Below, in pieces: positions 56,517 to 64,000 of a stretch of 64,000 nucleotides of DNA. This DNA is from Pseudomonas saponiphila (GTDB lineage: Bacteria; Pseudomonadota; Gammaproteobacteria; Pseudomonadales; Pseudomonadaceae): contig NZ_FNTJ01000001.1 in assembly GCF_900105185.1 (NCBI RefSeq), positions 2,934,501 through 2,998,500 of the forward strand, read 5' to 3'. Each line of letters starts with the position of its first letter. Within the stretch, counting starts at the first letter, position 1. The notes beneath the pieces are model-generated. The model made no database searches and was not told the DNA's origin. It worked only from the letters and a program-made list of their open reading frames with translations. Position numbers and translations under genes: made by a program.

Positions 56517-58892
56517 ATGAGCAGTCATCACCAGGACAAGGCGAACTTTCTCGAACGCCTGATTTTTAACAACCGCCCGGCAGTGATCTTTATCTGCCTC
56601 TTGGTCAGCGCTTTCCTGTTCTGGCAAGCGACCCTGATCCGCCCGTCCACCAGTTTCGAAAAGATGATCCCGCTCAAGCACCCGTTCATCGAGCGGATGA
56701 TGGAGCACCGCAACGACCTGGCCAACCTGGGCAACACCGTGCGCATCTCGGTGGAAGCCCGCGACGGCGACATCTTCACCCAGGAGTACATGGAGACGCT
56801 GAGGCAGATCCACGACGAGGTGTTCTACATCTCCGGCGTCGATCGCTCCGGGCTCAAGTCGCTGTGGAGCCCCAGCGTGCGCTGGACCGAGGTGACCGAA
56901 GAGGGCTTTGCCGGTGGCGAGGTGATCCCCCAGAGCTACAACGGCTCGGCCGAGAGCCTCGACAAGTTGCGCAACAACGTCCTCAAGTCCGGCCAGGTCG
57001 GGCGTCTGGTGGCCAATGACTTCAAATCCAGCATCGTCGATATCCCGTTGCTGGAGTCCTACCCGGACCCGCAGGACCAGGGCAAGCTGCTGGCCCTGGA
57101 CTATCAGAAGTTTTCCCACCAGCTGGAAGAAAAGATCCGCGACAAGTTCGAGGCGCAGAACCCCAATGTGAAGATCCACATCGTCGGCTTCGCCAAGAAG
57201 GTCGGCGATCTGATCGATGGCCTGATCATGGTGGTGATGTTCTTCGGTGTGGCCTTCATCATCACCCTGGTGCTGTTGTACTGGTTCACCTGGTGCATCC
57301 GCAGCACCATCGCGGTGTTGATCACCACCCTGGTGGCGGTGGTCTGGCAACTGGGGTTGATGCACGCCTTCGGCTTTGGCCTGGACCCCTACTCGATGCT
57401 GGTGCCGTTCCTGATCTTCGCCATCGGCATTTCTCACGGGGTGCAGAAAATCAACGGCATCGCCCTGCAATCGAGCGATGCGGATAACGCCCTGACGGCG
57501 GCGCGGCGCACTTTCCGCCAGCTGTTCCTGCCGGGCATGATCGCCATCCTGGCCGACGCCGTGGGCTTCATCACCCTGCTGATCATCGACATCGGGGTGA
57601 TCCGCGAGCTGGCCATCGGCGCCTCCATCGGTGTGGCGGTGATCGTGTTCACCAACCTGATCCTGCTGCCGGTGGCGATTTCCTACGTCGGTATCAGCAA
57701 GCGCGCCATCGAGCGCAGCAAGAAGGACGCTTCTCGCGAGCATCCTTTCTGGCGCCTGCTGTCGAATTTCGCCAGCCCCAAAGTCGCGCCGATCTCGGTG
57801 GCCCTGGCCCTGGTGGCCTTCGGCAGCGGCCTCTGGTACAGCCAGAACCTGAAGATCGGCGACCTCGACCAGGGCGCCCCGGAGCTGCGTCCCGACTCGC
57901 GCTACAACAAGGACAACAACTTCATCATCAGCAACTATTCCACCAGCTCCGACGTGCTGGTGGTGATGGTCAAGACCGCGGCCGAAGGCTGCTCGCGCTA
58001 TGAGGCCATGGCGCCCATCGACGAGCTGATGTGGAAGATGCAGAACACCGAGGGCGTGCAGTCGGCGATTTCCCTGGTGACCGTGTCCAAGCAGATGATC
58101 AAGGGCATGAACGAGGGCAACCTGAAATGGGAAACCCTGTCGCGCAACCCTGACGTGCTCAACAACTCCATTGCCCGGGCCGATGGCCTGTACAACAACA
58201 ACTGCTCCCTGGCGCCGGTGCTGGTGTTCCTCAACGACCATAAGGCCGCGACCTTGGACCGCGCGGTGCATGCGGTGCAGGAATTCGCCAAGGAGCACAA
58301 CCGGGACGGCCTGGAGTTCATCCTCGCCGCCGGCAACGCCGGGATCGAGGCGGCCACCAACGAGGTGATCAAGCAGTCCGAGCTGACCATCCTGATCCTG
58401 GTGTACATCTGCGTGGCCGGCATGTGCATGATCACCTTCCGTTCCTGGGCGGCGACCCTGTGCATCGTCCTGCCGCTGGTGCTGACCTCGGTGCTGGGCA
58501 ACGCGCTGATGGCCTTCATGGGCATCGGGGTCAAGGTGGCGACCTTGCCGGTGGTGGCGCTGGGGGTGGGCATCGGTGTCGACTACGGCATCTATATCTA
58601 CAGTCGCCTGGAAAGCTTCCTGCGTGCTGGCCTGCCATTGCAGGAGGCCTACTACCAGACCCTGCGCTCCACCGGCAAGGCGGTGCTGTTCACCGGCCTG
58701 TGCCTGGCCATCGGCGTGTGCACCTGGATCTTCTCGGCCATCAAGTTCCAGGCCGACATGGGCCTGATGCTGACCTTCATGCTGCTGTGGAACATGTTCG
58801 GCGCCCTGTGGCTGCTGCCGGCCCTGGCGCGGTTCCTGATCAAACCGGAAAAGCTCGCCGGGCAGAAGGGCAACTCACTGTTCGCTCACTGA
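56517..58892 (+). CDS. RND/MMPL-family transporter
   Basis: 791-aa inner-membrane protein with two repeats of a TM helix, a periplasmic loop and five further helices. The first helix is at about 20-40; the HAFGFGLDPYSMLVPFLIFAIGISHGVQ segment contains the family's GxxxD-like charged helix, mirrored by GVGIGVDYGIYIYSR in the second half. It resembles MmpL/HpnN-type lipid or hydrophobic-compound exporters rather than drug-efflux RND pumps, and no membrane-fusion protein gene is adjacent. It follows the YCF48-like gene by 32 bp. AAGGTGGGG supports the ATG at 56517. A terminator lies just downstream. Confidence 0.9.
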   Translation: MSSHHQDKANFLERLIFNNRPAVIFICLLVSAFLFWQATLIRPSTSFEKMIPLKHPFIERMMEHRNDLANLGNTVRISVEARDGDIFTQEYMETLRQIHDEVFYISGVDRSGLKSLWSPSVRWTEVTEEGFAGGEVIPQSYNGSAESLDKLRNNVLKSGQVGRLVANDFKSSIVDIPLLESYPDPQDQGKLLALDYQKFSHQLEEKIRDKFEAQNPNVKIHIVGFAKKVGDLIDGLIMVVMFFGVAFIITLVLLYWFTWCIRSTIAVLITTLVAVVWQLGLMHAFGFGLDPYSMLVPFLIFAIGISHGVQKINGIALQSSDADNALTAARRTFRQLFLPGMIAILADAVGFITLLIIDIGVIRELAIGASIGVAVIVFTNLILLPVAISYVGISKRAIERSKKDASREHPFWRLLSNFASPKVAPISVALALVAFGSGLWYSQNLKIGDLDQGAPELRPDSRYNKDNNFIISNYSTSSDVLVVMVKTAAEGCSRYEAMAPIDELMWKMQNTEGVQSAISLVTVSKQMIKGMNEGNLKWETLSRNPDVLNNSIARADGLYNNNCSLAPVLVFLNDHKAATLDRAVHAVQEFAKEHNRDGLEFILAAGNAGIEAATNEVIKQSELTILILVYICVAGMCMITFRSWAATLCIVLPLVLTSVLGNALMAFMGIGVKVATLPVVALGVGIGVDYGIYIYSRLESFLRAGLPLQEAYYQTLRSTGKAVLFTGLCLAIGVCTWIFSAIKFQADMGLMLTFMLLWNMFGALWLLPALARFLIKPEKLAGQKGNSLFAH

Positions 58893-58911
58893 TCCAGGCG
58901 CTTTGAACAGC

Positions 58912-58938
58912 AAGCCGCGCCCTAGGGTGCGGCTTTTT
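58912..58938 (+). terminator. Rho-independent terminator after the RND gene
   Basis: AAGCCGCGCCC and GGGTGCGGCTT pair with one G-U, followed by a short T run. It begins 20 bases after the stop codon. Confidence 0.85.
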
Positions 58939-59107
58939 CATGCCTGCCCCAGGGCATCGACCGGCTGGCGCGGCAAAGCATTTTCAAGTCCCTGCGCCAG
59001 CGCTCCCTTGCAACACCGGCGGCAAGCGATGATTGCGCGCAATACGGGCCCGATCCTTGGGCGCCGATCAGCTATGATTGCGCCTTTCCAATTGATGATT
59101 GATCGCT

Positions 59108-59401
59108 ATGACCGCTGCTACCGACACCTTGCTCACTGCCCTTGAAGCCTGCGACATGCTGGAAATCGACGGCCTGCACGCCTTCGACTTCACCCTCGAC
59201 GAACAGCGCCTGCTGATCGAGTGCATGGATGGTCGCGCCGCCAAGCGCTGGAGCTTCACCCTGGCCCAGGTGCAGGCCGCGACTTTCGACCAGGAGCTGC
59301 AGAGCTGGATCCTGGCCGACGATGCCGGCGAGCACCGCCTGGTGTGCATGAGTGCGTTCAGTGCCCGCGACGAAGAGGAGGATGAACATGAAGATGCGTA
59401 A
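59108..59401 (+). CDS. Small acidic conserved protein (possibly DUF5629)
   Basis: 97-aa soluble protein (MTAATDTLLTALEACDMLEIDGLHAFDF start, RLLIECMDGRAAKRWSFT, acidic DEEEDEHEDA tail). Family assignment DUF5629 is tentative. Its end overlaps the start of the lactonase gene by 14 bp, so they are co-transcribed. An upstream TTG three codons earlier is also in frame. A palindrome, ATTGCGCGCAAT, lies 65 bases before the start, with TATGAT near 59073 as a possible -10. Confidence 0.8.
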   Translation: MTAATDTLLTALEACDMLEIDGLHAFDFTLDEQRLLIECMDGRAAKRWSFTLAQVQAATFDQELQSWILADDAGEHRLVCMSAFSARDEEEDEHEDA

Positions 59402-60563
59402 TTTCTGGCCGCTGCTGATGGCCGGCAGTGTTGGCGCCATGGCGGTCCAGGCGGCTCCCGCGGACAGCCAGGAATTGCTCGTGGGCTCCTACACCCAGGG
59501 CCAGAGCCAGGGCCTGTATCGTCTGCATTTCAACGAACGCACCGGGCAGATCGATGCCAAGCCGCTGCAAGTGGTGAAGAGCTCCAACCCGTCCTGGCTG
59601 ACCCTGTCCAAGGACCTGAAATTCGTCTTCGCGGTGAATGAAAACAGCCCGGGGCAGACCGACCCCATCGGCCGTGTCAGCAGCTACAGCCTGGCGCCCA
59701 AGACCCATCAGCTGAGCCTGATCAACCAGGTGCAGAGCCAGGGCAACGAACCCACGCACTCCAGCCTGAGCGCTGACGGCAACTACCTGTTCGTCAGCAA
59801 CTATTCGGTGGATGTGGACCCGGGCGGCAGCCTGGCGGTGGTGCCGGTCAGTGCCGATGGTCACCTGTCGCCGGTGGTGCAGCTCACCAGCCATCCGGCC
59901 AGCCGGGTCGACCCCGAGCGCCAGCAGTCGGCCCATGTGCATTCATCGGTGTCATCCCCGGATGGCCGGTTTGTGTTCGCCAACGACCTGGGCGCGGACA
60001 GGATCTTCGTCTACCGCTATGACCCCAAGGCCAACCCGGAACATCCGCTGACACCCGCCGAACCGGCCTTTGTCCAACTGCCCCCGGGCAGCGGCCCGCG
60101 CCATCTGCTGTTCAGCGCCGACGGCAAGCGGGCCTACCTGACCCTGGAAATGAGCGCCCAGGTGGCGGTCTTCGACTATCAGGACGGCAAGCTGACCCAG
60201 CGTCAGCTGGTTGATCTGGCGGCCAGTGGCAACAAGGAGAAAAAGTCCGCGGCGGCCTTGCACGCGTCCAAGGACGGTCAGTACCTCTATGTCAGCAACC
60301 GCGGCACCGCCAACCAGTTGCTGGTGTTCGCCATCGATCAGAGCAATGGCCAGCTCAAGGAGATCCAGCGCCGCTCCGTGGAAGGCGATCACCCACGGGA
60401 GTTCAGCCTCGATCCGAGCAACCGCTACGTGTTGATCGGCAATCAGAAGAGCAACGAGATCGTGGTGATCGAGCGTGACGCCAAGACCGGTTTCCTCGGC
60501 AAGACCGTGCAGAAACTGCCGTTCGAAGCCCCCAGCGACATCAAGTTCCTGGTGCGTCAATAA
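59388..60563 (+). CDS. Exported lactonase (6-phosphogluconolactonase-like beta-propeller)
   Basis: 391-aa seven-bladed propeller of the YbhE/PGL lactonase family, but with an N-terminal signal peptide (1-24, ending VQAAP), so it acts in the periplasm or outside. Family blocks include VGSYTQGQSQGLYRLHF, NPSWLTLSKDLKFVFAVNE, HVHSSVSSPDGRFVFANDLGAD, GSGPRHLLFSADGKRAYLTLE and SNEIVVIERDAKTG. GAAGAGGAG about 7 bases before the ATG at 59388 decides the start. The natural lactone is unknown. A GC hairpin closes the transcript. Confidence 0.9.
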   Translation: MKMRNFWPLLMAGSVGAMAVQAAPADSQELLVGSYTQGQSQGLYRLHFNERTGQIDAKPLQVVKSSNPSWLTLSKDLKFVFAVNENSPGQTDPIGRVSSYSLAPKTHQLSLINQVQSQGNEPTHSSLSADGNYLFVSNYSVDVDPGGSLAVVPVSADGHLSPVVQLTSHPASRVDPERQQSAHVHSSVSSPDGRFVFANDLGADRIFVYRYDPKANPEHPLTPAEPAFVQLPPGSGPRHLLFSADGKRAYLTLEMSAQVAVFDYQDGKLTQRQLVDLAASGNKEKKSAAALHASKDGQYLYVSNRGTANQLLVFAIDQSNGQLKEIQRRSVEGDHPREFSLDPSNRYVLIGNQKSNEIVVIERDAKTGFLGKTVQKLPFEAPSDIKFLVRQ

Positions 60564-60567
60564 GCCA

Positions 60568-60590
60568 CAGGCCCCGTGTTTCGGGGCCTG
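60568..60590 (+). terminator. Terminator-like hairpin after the lactonase gene
   Basis: CAGGCCCCG and CGGGGCCTG form a perfect 9-bp stem with a TGTTT loop, 4 bases after the stop codon. The following bases are only moderately T-rich. Confidence 0.7.
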
Positions 60591-60718
60591 ACTGCTTCTA
60601 TCAATGACGCTGATAATGGCTACTGCTGCAAAGCATTTTTTCCCGACAACCCTCGGGAGTAAGTTTGCTTCAACGCCCACACGGGCAAGCAAGCCAACTG
60701 AATTCGAGGGTTCCCCAC

Positions 60719-60898
60719 ATGAACTTCAATCTCTTCTCCGTGATCGCAGCGTCCGCCATTTCTGCCAGCGTGGCCCTGCCCGCCAGCGCCAGCGTGGAAA
60801 TCAGCCAGAAGAAATCCAGTACCAACACCTACACCCAGAAATACCTGCAACAAAGCGCCCACTTCTACGCCGCCCTGGATCACAAGAGCCACGGCTGA
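60719..60898 (+). CDS. Small exported peptide of unknown function
   Basis: 59-aa frame with a good ribosome binding site (GAGGG, 8 bases before the ATG) and a clear signal peptide (MNFNLFSVIAASAISASVALPASAS). The mature peptide would be about 32 residues, Lys/Gln/Ser rich (EISQKKSSTNTYTQKY...AALDHKSHG). A promoter-like CTGACT-N18-GATAAT lies at 60588-60617, and the leader holds a small hairpin (TCCCGA / TCGGGA, 60641-60658). No family recognised. Confidence 0.6.
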   Translation: MNFNLFSVIAASAISASVALPASASVEISQKKSSTNTYTQKYLQQSAHFYAALDHKSHG

Positions 60899-61076
60899 TC
60901 GGGTCGCTTTACGCCCATGCTGGCGAGCCAGCTGGCCTGTCCAGCGCCATATCTGCGTTGCCCCGTAGTCATTCGGGTCCTCACACCCTTTGCGCCCAAG
61001 CCTGCTGGCTGGCCGAGCTTATGATCGACAAGGCCTGCTCCATGTCACAGGTGAGGGCGCAAGGGGGAAGGTTGGC

Positions 61077-61556
61077 TCAGGCCTGGCTGATATCCAGCAA
61101 TTGAGGCCTGGCAATCGCCAGATAATCCTGCGTATCGAGCACCATCGACGCATCCAGCCGCCCCGCGTTGAAGGCTATTTCTGCGTAGCCTGTGGTCAAG
61201 GCCGGATCGACGATCAATTGAATCCGCTCATCGAACACAAAAGGTGGAATGGCGCCGATCCGGCACCCGGTCAGTTCCATGGCGGTTTCGGCCTTCACCA
61301 GCTCGGCTTTTTTCCCGCCCAGGGCCGCTCCGACTTTCTTCATGTCCAGCTTCTGGTCGCCCGGCAGTATCACCAGGGCATAGGGGCCGGCCTGCCCCTT
61401 GAGGGAGCAAAGCATGGCCTTCGCGCCTTGACCGGGCTCGGTGCCACGGATTTCGGCGACGCGCGCCGACTGGCCCTCGGCATCGTGCATCAATACCCGG
61501 TAGGAGGCTGAGCGGGCATCAAGTAGCGCCACGAGGCGATCGAACATGGGATGCAT
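61077..61556 (-). CDS. YbaK/EbsC-family aminoacyl-tRNA deacylase
   Basis: 159-aa protein of the YbaK/ProX editing-domain superfamily, which hydrolyses mischarged aminoacyl-tRNAs in trans. Typical features are KAMLCSLKG, a conserved Lys/Gly region ALVILPGDQKLDMKKVGAALGGKKAEL, and TGCRIGAIPPFVF. The tRNA specificity (for example Cys-tRNA-Pro or Ala-tRNA-Pro) is not readable. It is the last gene of the oxygenase-TSUP operon, 16 bases after the TSUP stop. GAGG about 9 bases before the ATG at 61556 supports the start. Confidence 0.88.
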   Translation of the reverse strand: MHPMFDRLVALLDARSASYRVLMHDAEGQSARVAEIRGTEPGQGAKAMLCSLKGQAGPYALVILPGDQKLDMKKVGAALGGKKAELVKAETAMELTGCRIGAIPPFVFDERIQLIVDPALTTGYAEIAFNAGRLDASMVLDTQDYLAIARPQLLDISQA

Positions 61557-61572
61557 GTAGTTTTCCTCTGGT

Positions 61573-62331
61573 TTACAGGAGCAGGTCGTAGGTCAGTTTG
61601 CTGATCAGAATCACCAGCAACACCAGGAATAGAGCCCGGACGAAGGGCACGCCCTTATGAACGGCCAGCCAGGTGCCAGTGAGCGCACCTAGAATGTTGA
61701 ATGCCGCCATGGGGATGGCGATCAGGTAGAGCACGTTACCCGTTGGAATGAAGAACATCAGTGCCGCTACGTTGGTCGCGATGTTCACCAGCTTGGCCGA
61801 TGCCGAGGCATGCAGAAAGTCGAAGGCGAAGCAGCGGATAAACAGGAAGATCAGGAAGCTGCCAGTACCGGGACCGAACAGACCATCGTAGAAACCGATG
61901 GCGCCACCGATCACCACCGCCAGCAGTTTTTCCTTGGTCCCGATGCGCATGGGTTTGTGCAGGGCGCCGAAGTCTTTTTTCCAGAAGGTGTAGATCGCCA
62001 TCAGAACGATCAACACCAGCACCGCCGGCCGGATCACCGACTGGGGGACGAACGACACCGTGGCGGCTCCGCAGAAGGCCATGACAAAGGCGGCGCAGGC
62101 GGCGGGGATCACCAGCCCCCAGTCGATCACCACCTTGCGCACGAAGGAGCGGGCCGCGAAGGTGGTGCCGCAGGCGGCCGCGACCTTGTTGGTACCCAGC
62201 AGCGCCGCCGGTTGAGCGCCGGGTAGAACGTTGAACAGCGCGGGAATCTGGATCAGTCCGCCGCCGCCCACCGCCGCATCGATCAGGCCGGCGGCGAAGG
62301 CGAACACGCAAAGGATGGCAATATCGACCAT
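61573..62331 (-). CDS. TSUP-family (TauE/SafE) membrane exporter
   Basis: 252-aa protein with about eight hydrophobic helices. The family signature is GLIDAAVGGGGLIQIPAL near the N-terminus and, in the second half, GFYDGLFGPGTGSFLIFLF. Members export sulfite, sulfoacetate and other organic acids; the substrate here is unknown. It starts 4 bases after the stop of the oxygenase gene and 16 bases before the deacylase gene, so all three are one operon. Confidence 0.9.
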   Translation of the reverse strand: MVDIAILCVFAFAAGLIDAAVGGGGLIQIPALFNVLPGAQPAALLGTNKVAAACGTTFAARSFVRKVVIDWGLVIPAACAAFVMAFCGAATVSFVPQSVIRPAVLVLIVLMAIYTFWKKDFGALHKPMRIGTKEKLLAVVIGGAIGFYDGLFGPGTGSFLIFLFIRCFAFDFLHASASAKLVNIATNVAALMFFIPTGNVLYLIAIPMAAFNILGALTGTWLAVHKGVPFVRALFLVLLVILISKLTYDLLL

Positions 62332-62335
62332 GTAA

Positions 62336-63421
62336 TCAGGCTCTGGCTATGTAGGGTTGATGAGGGTTCAGCGGCACCACGCGTGCCGGATCATTGACCC
62401 CGAAGACCCGCAACATCCAGCGATCACGGCCGTCGTAGCGGGGGGTAAAACCATCCCGGGCATGCAGGGTTTGCTGGTTCTTGAAGATCAGCATGTCCCC
62501 GGGTTGCAGCAGTATGTGGTGCATGACATCGGGATGATCGGCAGCGGCGGCGAACAGTTGGAGGGCAAACTGCGCATTGGCGCAGGTCGCTTCGACACTC
62601 GCTTGGTTGTAGCGGCAATACAGGCCACCGGTTGCGCTTCTGTACAGCAAGGGGACGTTTTCCAGCACATTCCCCTGTTTGCCGAAGGAGGCCGGTCGGC
62701 GAACGCTGAAGTTCGGTCGTGACAATTCTTCCTCAACGCAGGCCGGCAGCATGGCCAGCACCTCGTCAATGGCGACGATGCGCGTCGGCACGTCGAGCTC
62801 GCAGCGCAGGCCGGTCAGGGTCAGGTACTCCGGGCAGGCCGACAACTGCGAGACGGGTTCGCAGGTCAAAGGCAGGTGAGGGTTGTCGACATGCATGCCC
62901 AGATCCGCGCGCGAGCCATAGGAGCTCTTTTCGGTTTCTCGCTTGTGCTTGGGCGATACGTGACGGAACACGGTGTCGTTGCTTTCACCCTCGTAGGCCA
63001 GCGGATGGGTTTGCAGAGTTTGCAGCACCGACAAAATAGCCCCGGCCAGCGTCGACACGTTCTCGATACCCGGCTCCAGGTCATAGGGCGTGGCCGGCAG
63101 TTGCGGGTCCAGCGGTAGCCCCCTGACGATCATCGCCACTTCACGGGCCTGGGGAAAATGGCGTAGCTGCTGGATCTTCTCGGGGCACAGGACACTTTCC
63201 AGCAACCGCCCCAGGGCCGGCATGTGGCTGATCCCCGAGGCGCTATCGGTCACGTCCAGCGATGCCAGACCGGCCTGAAGCGTGCGTTGTTCTTCGAGTG
63301 ACAGATGAATTTGCGGTATCTCCCGTCGGGTCGAAGTCACTGATCGTTTTTCCAGCCATTCATGAGTGACTTCATCAACACAAGCTGCGGCTTTCCCGAG
63401 TACTTCTTCCAGCTTTGACAC
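62336..63421 (-). CDS. Clavaminate-synthase-like Fe(II)/2-oxoglutarate oxygenase
   Basis: 361-aa oxygenase, TauD/TfdA superfamily. Fe(II) ligands are His177 and Asp179 (GMHVDNPH) and His320 in TLHARDGF; the 2-oxoglutarate Arg is in the PRYDGRDRWMLRVFG block. The layout and the block GDMLIFKNQQTLHARDGFTPRYDG are those of clavaminate-synthase-like enzymes, which mostly hydroxylate free amino acids (Arg, Asn, Lys), while TauD itself cleaves taurine. The GTG start at 63421 lies 10 bases after AGGAG; the frame is open further upstream but runs into the LysR promoter region. First gene of a three-gene operon divergent from a LysR gene. Confidence 0.85.
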   Translation of the reverse strand: MSKLEEVLGKAAACVDEVTHEWLEKRSVTSTRREIPQIHLSLEEQRTLQAGLASLDVTDSASGISHMPALGRLLESVLCPEKIQQLRHFPQAREVAMIVRGLPLDPQLPATPYDLEPGIENVSTLAGAILSVLQTLQTHPLAYEGESNDTVFRHVSPKHKRETEKSSYGSRADLGMHVDNPHLPLTCEPVSQLSACPEYLTLTGLRCELDVPTRIVAIDEVLAMLPACVEEELSRPNFSVRRPASFGKQGNVLENVPLLYRSATGGLYCRYNQASVEATCANAQFALQLFAAAADHPDVMHHILLQPGDMLIFKNQQTLHARDGFTPRYDGRDRWMLRVFGVNDPARVVPLNPHQPYIARA

Positions 63422-63492
63422 GTCCTTGCGCTCCTGTTTGCCCCATCCTTTTGGGTTGAGCGGGAAGGTTAACGGAAGAGCCTTTTTTGTGT

Positions 63493-63521
63493 TGCAATGC
63501 CGCGTTGTGAAAAATGCAATG
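63493..63521. promoter_or_regulatory. Direct repeats between oxygenase and LysR genes
   Basis: TGCAATG occurs at 63493-63499 and 63515-63521, 22 bases apart (two helical turns). They lie between the divergent starts, as expected for a LysR operator controlling the operon and itself. Confidence 0.35.
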
Positions 63522-63536
63522 AGGTGGACAGTGGCA

Positions 63537-64000
63537 TTGAATATGTTGGGGGAGCTGGAAGCCTTCGCGACCGTGGCTCGCAAGCGCAGTTTCGTCGCCG
63601 CGGCACGCACTCTGGGGCGTTCTCCCAGTGCGCTGACCCGTGCCGTTCAAGCCCTGGAGGAAAGTGTGGGGCTCAAGTTGTTCAATCGCTCGTCCAACGC
63701 CGTGAGCCTGACCGAAGCGGGTGAGTGCTTGTTGCCCCACGCGTACAAGATGCTCGATCTGCAACGCGAGGTGGATGAGGACCTGGCCGGTCTCGGTGGC
63801 CTGGCCTCCGGCTGGATTCGTTTTTCTGCCCCCGAGCTTCTCGGAAACGGGGTATTGCCGCGATTGATCGCGCAATACTGCGAGCGTTATCCAGACGTCA
63901 ACATCGATGTGATTTTCACCGATGAGATCATCGACCCGGCCAAGAGCAAGCTGGATTTCTCGATTCGCGGTGCGTTTCCACAATCCAGCGACTTGATCGG
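63537..64000 (+). CDS. LysR-family regulator (3' end outside window)
   Basis: N-terminal 154 residues only. The winged helix-turn-helix is plain: LGELEAFATVARKRSFVAAA, LGRSPSALTRAVQALEESVG and LFNRSSNAVSLTEAG. The effector domain begins near residue 90 (GWIRFSAPELLGNGVLPRLI). I took the TTG at 63537, 9 bases after GAGGTGG; the ATG two codons later is a good alternative, and an ATG at 63519 is also in frame. It is divergent from the oxygenase operon and is its likely regulator. Confidence 0.88.
   Translation, partial: MNMLGELEAFATVARKRSFVAAARTLGRSPSALTRAVQALEESVGLKLFNRSSNAVSLTEAGECLLPHAYKMLDLQREVDEDLAGLGGLASGWIRFSAPELLGNGVLPRLIAQYCERYPDVNIDVIFTDEIIDPAKSKLDFSIRGAFPQSSDLI

Noticed and set aside
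60919..60932. Solitary REP hairpin (GCTGGC-GA-GCCAGC)
   Set aside because: It lacks the GTAGGAGC head and a partner; a chance palindrome or decayed core cannot be told apart.

Overview
The window looks like a stretch of chromosome from a Pseudomonas of the fluorescens group (P. protegens / P. chlororaphis / P. fluorescens type). The reasons are high GC with typical pseudomonad codon use, the gene order mltD-gloB-methyltransferase-rnhA-dnaQ-ldcA next to a two-binding-protein Npp/Yej-type peptide transporter, the block DUF1853 / nadK-phosphoesterase-rhomboid-DUF1315-DUF2797-pepN, and the GTAGGAGC...GCTCCTAC REP elements common in this group. No rRNA, tRNA, insertion sequence, prophage or CRISPR array was seen. 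This is mostly core genome with a few accessory insertions.

Region 1 (1-25.6 kb) is rich in signalling. It holds a REC-GGDEF-EAL regulator cut by the left edge, a response regulator whose HD-GYP domain has lost its HD pair (YN-GFP), a periplasmic RNase T2, a DapA-family aldolase, and an ECF sigma/anti-sigma pair behind a DUF3455 gene. It continues with a second REC-GGDEF-EAL protein coupled to a 1490-residue hybrid kinase, the aerotaxis receptor Aer with an ANR/FNR-type box upstream, and CheV. After a LysE exporter with a convergent AraC regulator comes a PTS EIIC-EAL fusion protein, a large orphan membrane protein, NnrS, and a truncated GGDEF relic.

Region 2 (25.8-46.3 kb) is transport and housekeeping: an Npp/Yej-like peptide ABC transporter, MltD, glyoxalase II, a methyltransferase, RNase HI, the DnaQ proofreading subunit, lysine decarboxylase with an adjacent GNAT, a LysR regulator, a ChrR-like flavoprotein, and an ArsB pump without the rest of an ars operon.

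Region 3 (46.3-60.9 kb) holds the nadK-to-pepN operon, a SulP transporter, a YCF48-like/RND pair, and a periplasmic lactonase. Two tandem REP arrays (about 105-110 bp units) lie between convergent genes. In both, the REP element itself supplies the stop codon of the minus-strand gene.

Region 4 (61.0-64.0 kb) is the most intriguing accessory locus. It is a tight three-gene operon (clavaminate-synthase-like Fe(II)/2-oxoglutarate oxygenase, TSUP exporter, YbaK-type aminoacyl-tRNA deacylase) divergent from a LysR regulator that runs off the right edge. My hypothesis is a small module that makes or modifies an amino acid, exports it and protects the cell from mischarged tRNA.
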